Source: Strix aluco
Lineage: Eukaryota > Chordata > Aves > Strigiformes > Strigidae
Reading direction: 5' to 3'
Length of the DNA: 64,000 bases
NCBI RefSeq assembly: GCF_031877795.1
Contig: NC_133935.1
Location: 78,448,303 to 78,512,302, forward strand
Shown here: positions 63,872 to 64,000 of the stretch, piece by piece
Layout of the letters: each line of letters opens with the position of its first letter
Numbering within the stretch: the first letter of the stretch is position 1
Notes under the pieces: generated by a model
Seen by the model: only the letters and a program-made list of their open reading frames with translations
Told to the model about the DNA's origin: nothing
The model's database searches: none
Position numbers and translations under genes: made by a program

Positions 63872-64000
63872 TCATAGAATCATAGAATGGTTTGGGTTGG
63901 AAGGGACCTTAAAAATCGTCTAGTTCCAACCCCCCTGTCATGGGCAGGGACACCTTCCACTAGAGCAGGTTGCTCAAAGCCCCGTCCAACCTGGCCTTGA
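63872..64000 (-). mobile_element. CR1 LINE 3' end, cut by the window edge
   Basis: The plus strand begins tcatagaatcatagaatgg followed by tttgggttggaagggacctt and later ggcagggacaccttccacta, the reverse complement of the CR1 3' terminus with its 8-bp tail repeats. It is close to the common avian CR1 consensus, so this is one of the younger copies here. The element continues past 64000. Confidence 0.97.

Larger units (their letters stand above)
26005..64000 (-). other. PCLO: 3' part of the piccolo gene, running off the right edge
   Basis: Piccolo is a very large scaffold of the presynaptic active zone that organises vesicle clustering and release sites; its C-terminus carries two C2 domains, C2A and C2B. 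Three minus-strand exons here together encode the C2B domain and the natural C-terminus, in order and in phase, so the transcript runs from high to low coordinates. The zinc-finger, PDZ and C2A exons lie beyond the right edge or were not recognised. Introns are 584 bp (35670-36253), 4405 bp (31119-35523) and more than 27 kb (36389 onward). The boundary at about 26005 rests on a poly(A) signal and is inferred. Identification is from memory of the vertebrate piccolo C-terminus; the match is close enough that I consider PCLO nearly certain, while the gene extent is less so. Confidence 0.93.
36389..64000 (-). other. PCLO: PCLO upstream intronic DNA
   Basis: More than 27 kb lies upstream of the first C2B exon in the gene's direction. 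I looked on the minus strand for the serine-rich linker and C2A exons of piccolo and recognised none, so this is most simply one or more long introns. A missed short exon is possible. It holds the CR1, LTR and simple repeats listed separately; stretches between them contain nothing I recognise. Confidence 0.7.

Overview
The window is vertebrate nuclear DNA from a bird. It is AT-rich, has no bacterial-style gene packing, and carries many CR1 LINE copies with the characteristic avian 3' end, plus an ERVL-type LTR of a kind common in birds. The only protein-coding gene I can identify is PCLO (piccolo, presynaptic active-zone scaffold), on the minus strand. Three exons encoding the C-terminal C2B domain are recognisable at 36254-36388, 35524-35669 and 30978-31118. 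Their reading frames join in phase across consensus splice sites, and the last ends at a stop codon at 30978-30980.

Layout: 1 to about 26.0 kb is intergenic DNA downstream of PCLO. In mammals the next gene on that side is CACNA2D1; that this also holds here is inference. The interval holds a 42-bp tandem duplication carrying two CTCF-like motifs (1.2 kb), a pair of inverted repeats 10 kb apart with a 306-bp perfectly identical core (2.7-3.2 and 13.4-13.9 kb), a cluster of candidate LTRs (17.7-21.0 kb), several CR1 fragments, and a small CpG-dense patch with a CTCF-like motif (24.4 kb). About 26.0-30.98 kb is the inferred 5-kb 3' UTR of PCLO, ending near a poly(A) signal at 26024-26029. From 31.1 to 64.0 kb the window holds the last PCLO exons and introns, with further CR1 copies, a solo ERVL-type LTR in antisense orientation (57.6-58.2 kb), a homeodomain-motif-rich stretch (39.8-40.3 kb) and microsatellites. 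I found no PCLO exon upstream of 36.4 kb; the introns there appear long.

I saw no tRNA, rRNA, snRNA, CRISPR array or intact transposon. The strongest unexplained signals are the mosaic inverted repeat, which looks like recent gene conversion, and the divergently oriented CTCF-like motifs flanking the intergenic interval. An unrecognised open frame at 63420-63749 also merits a search.
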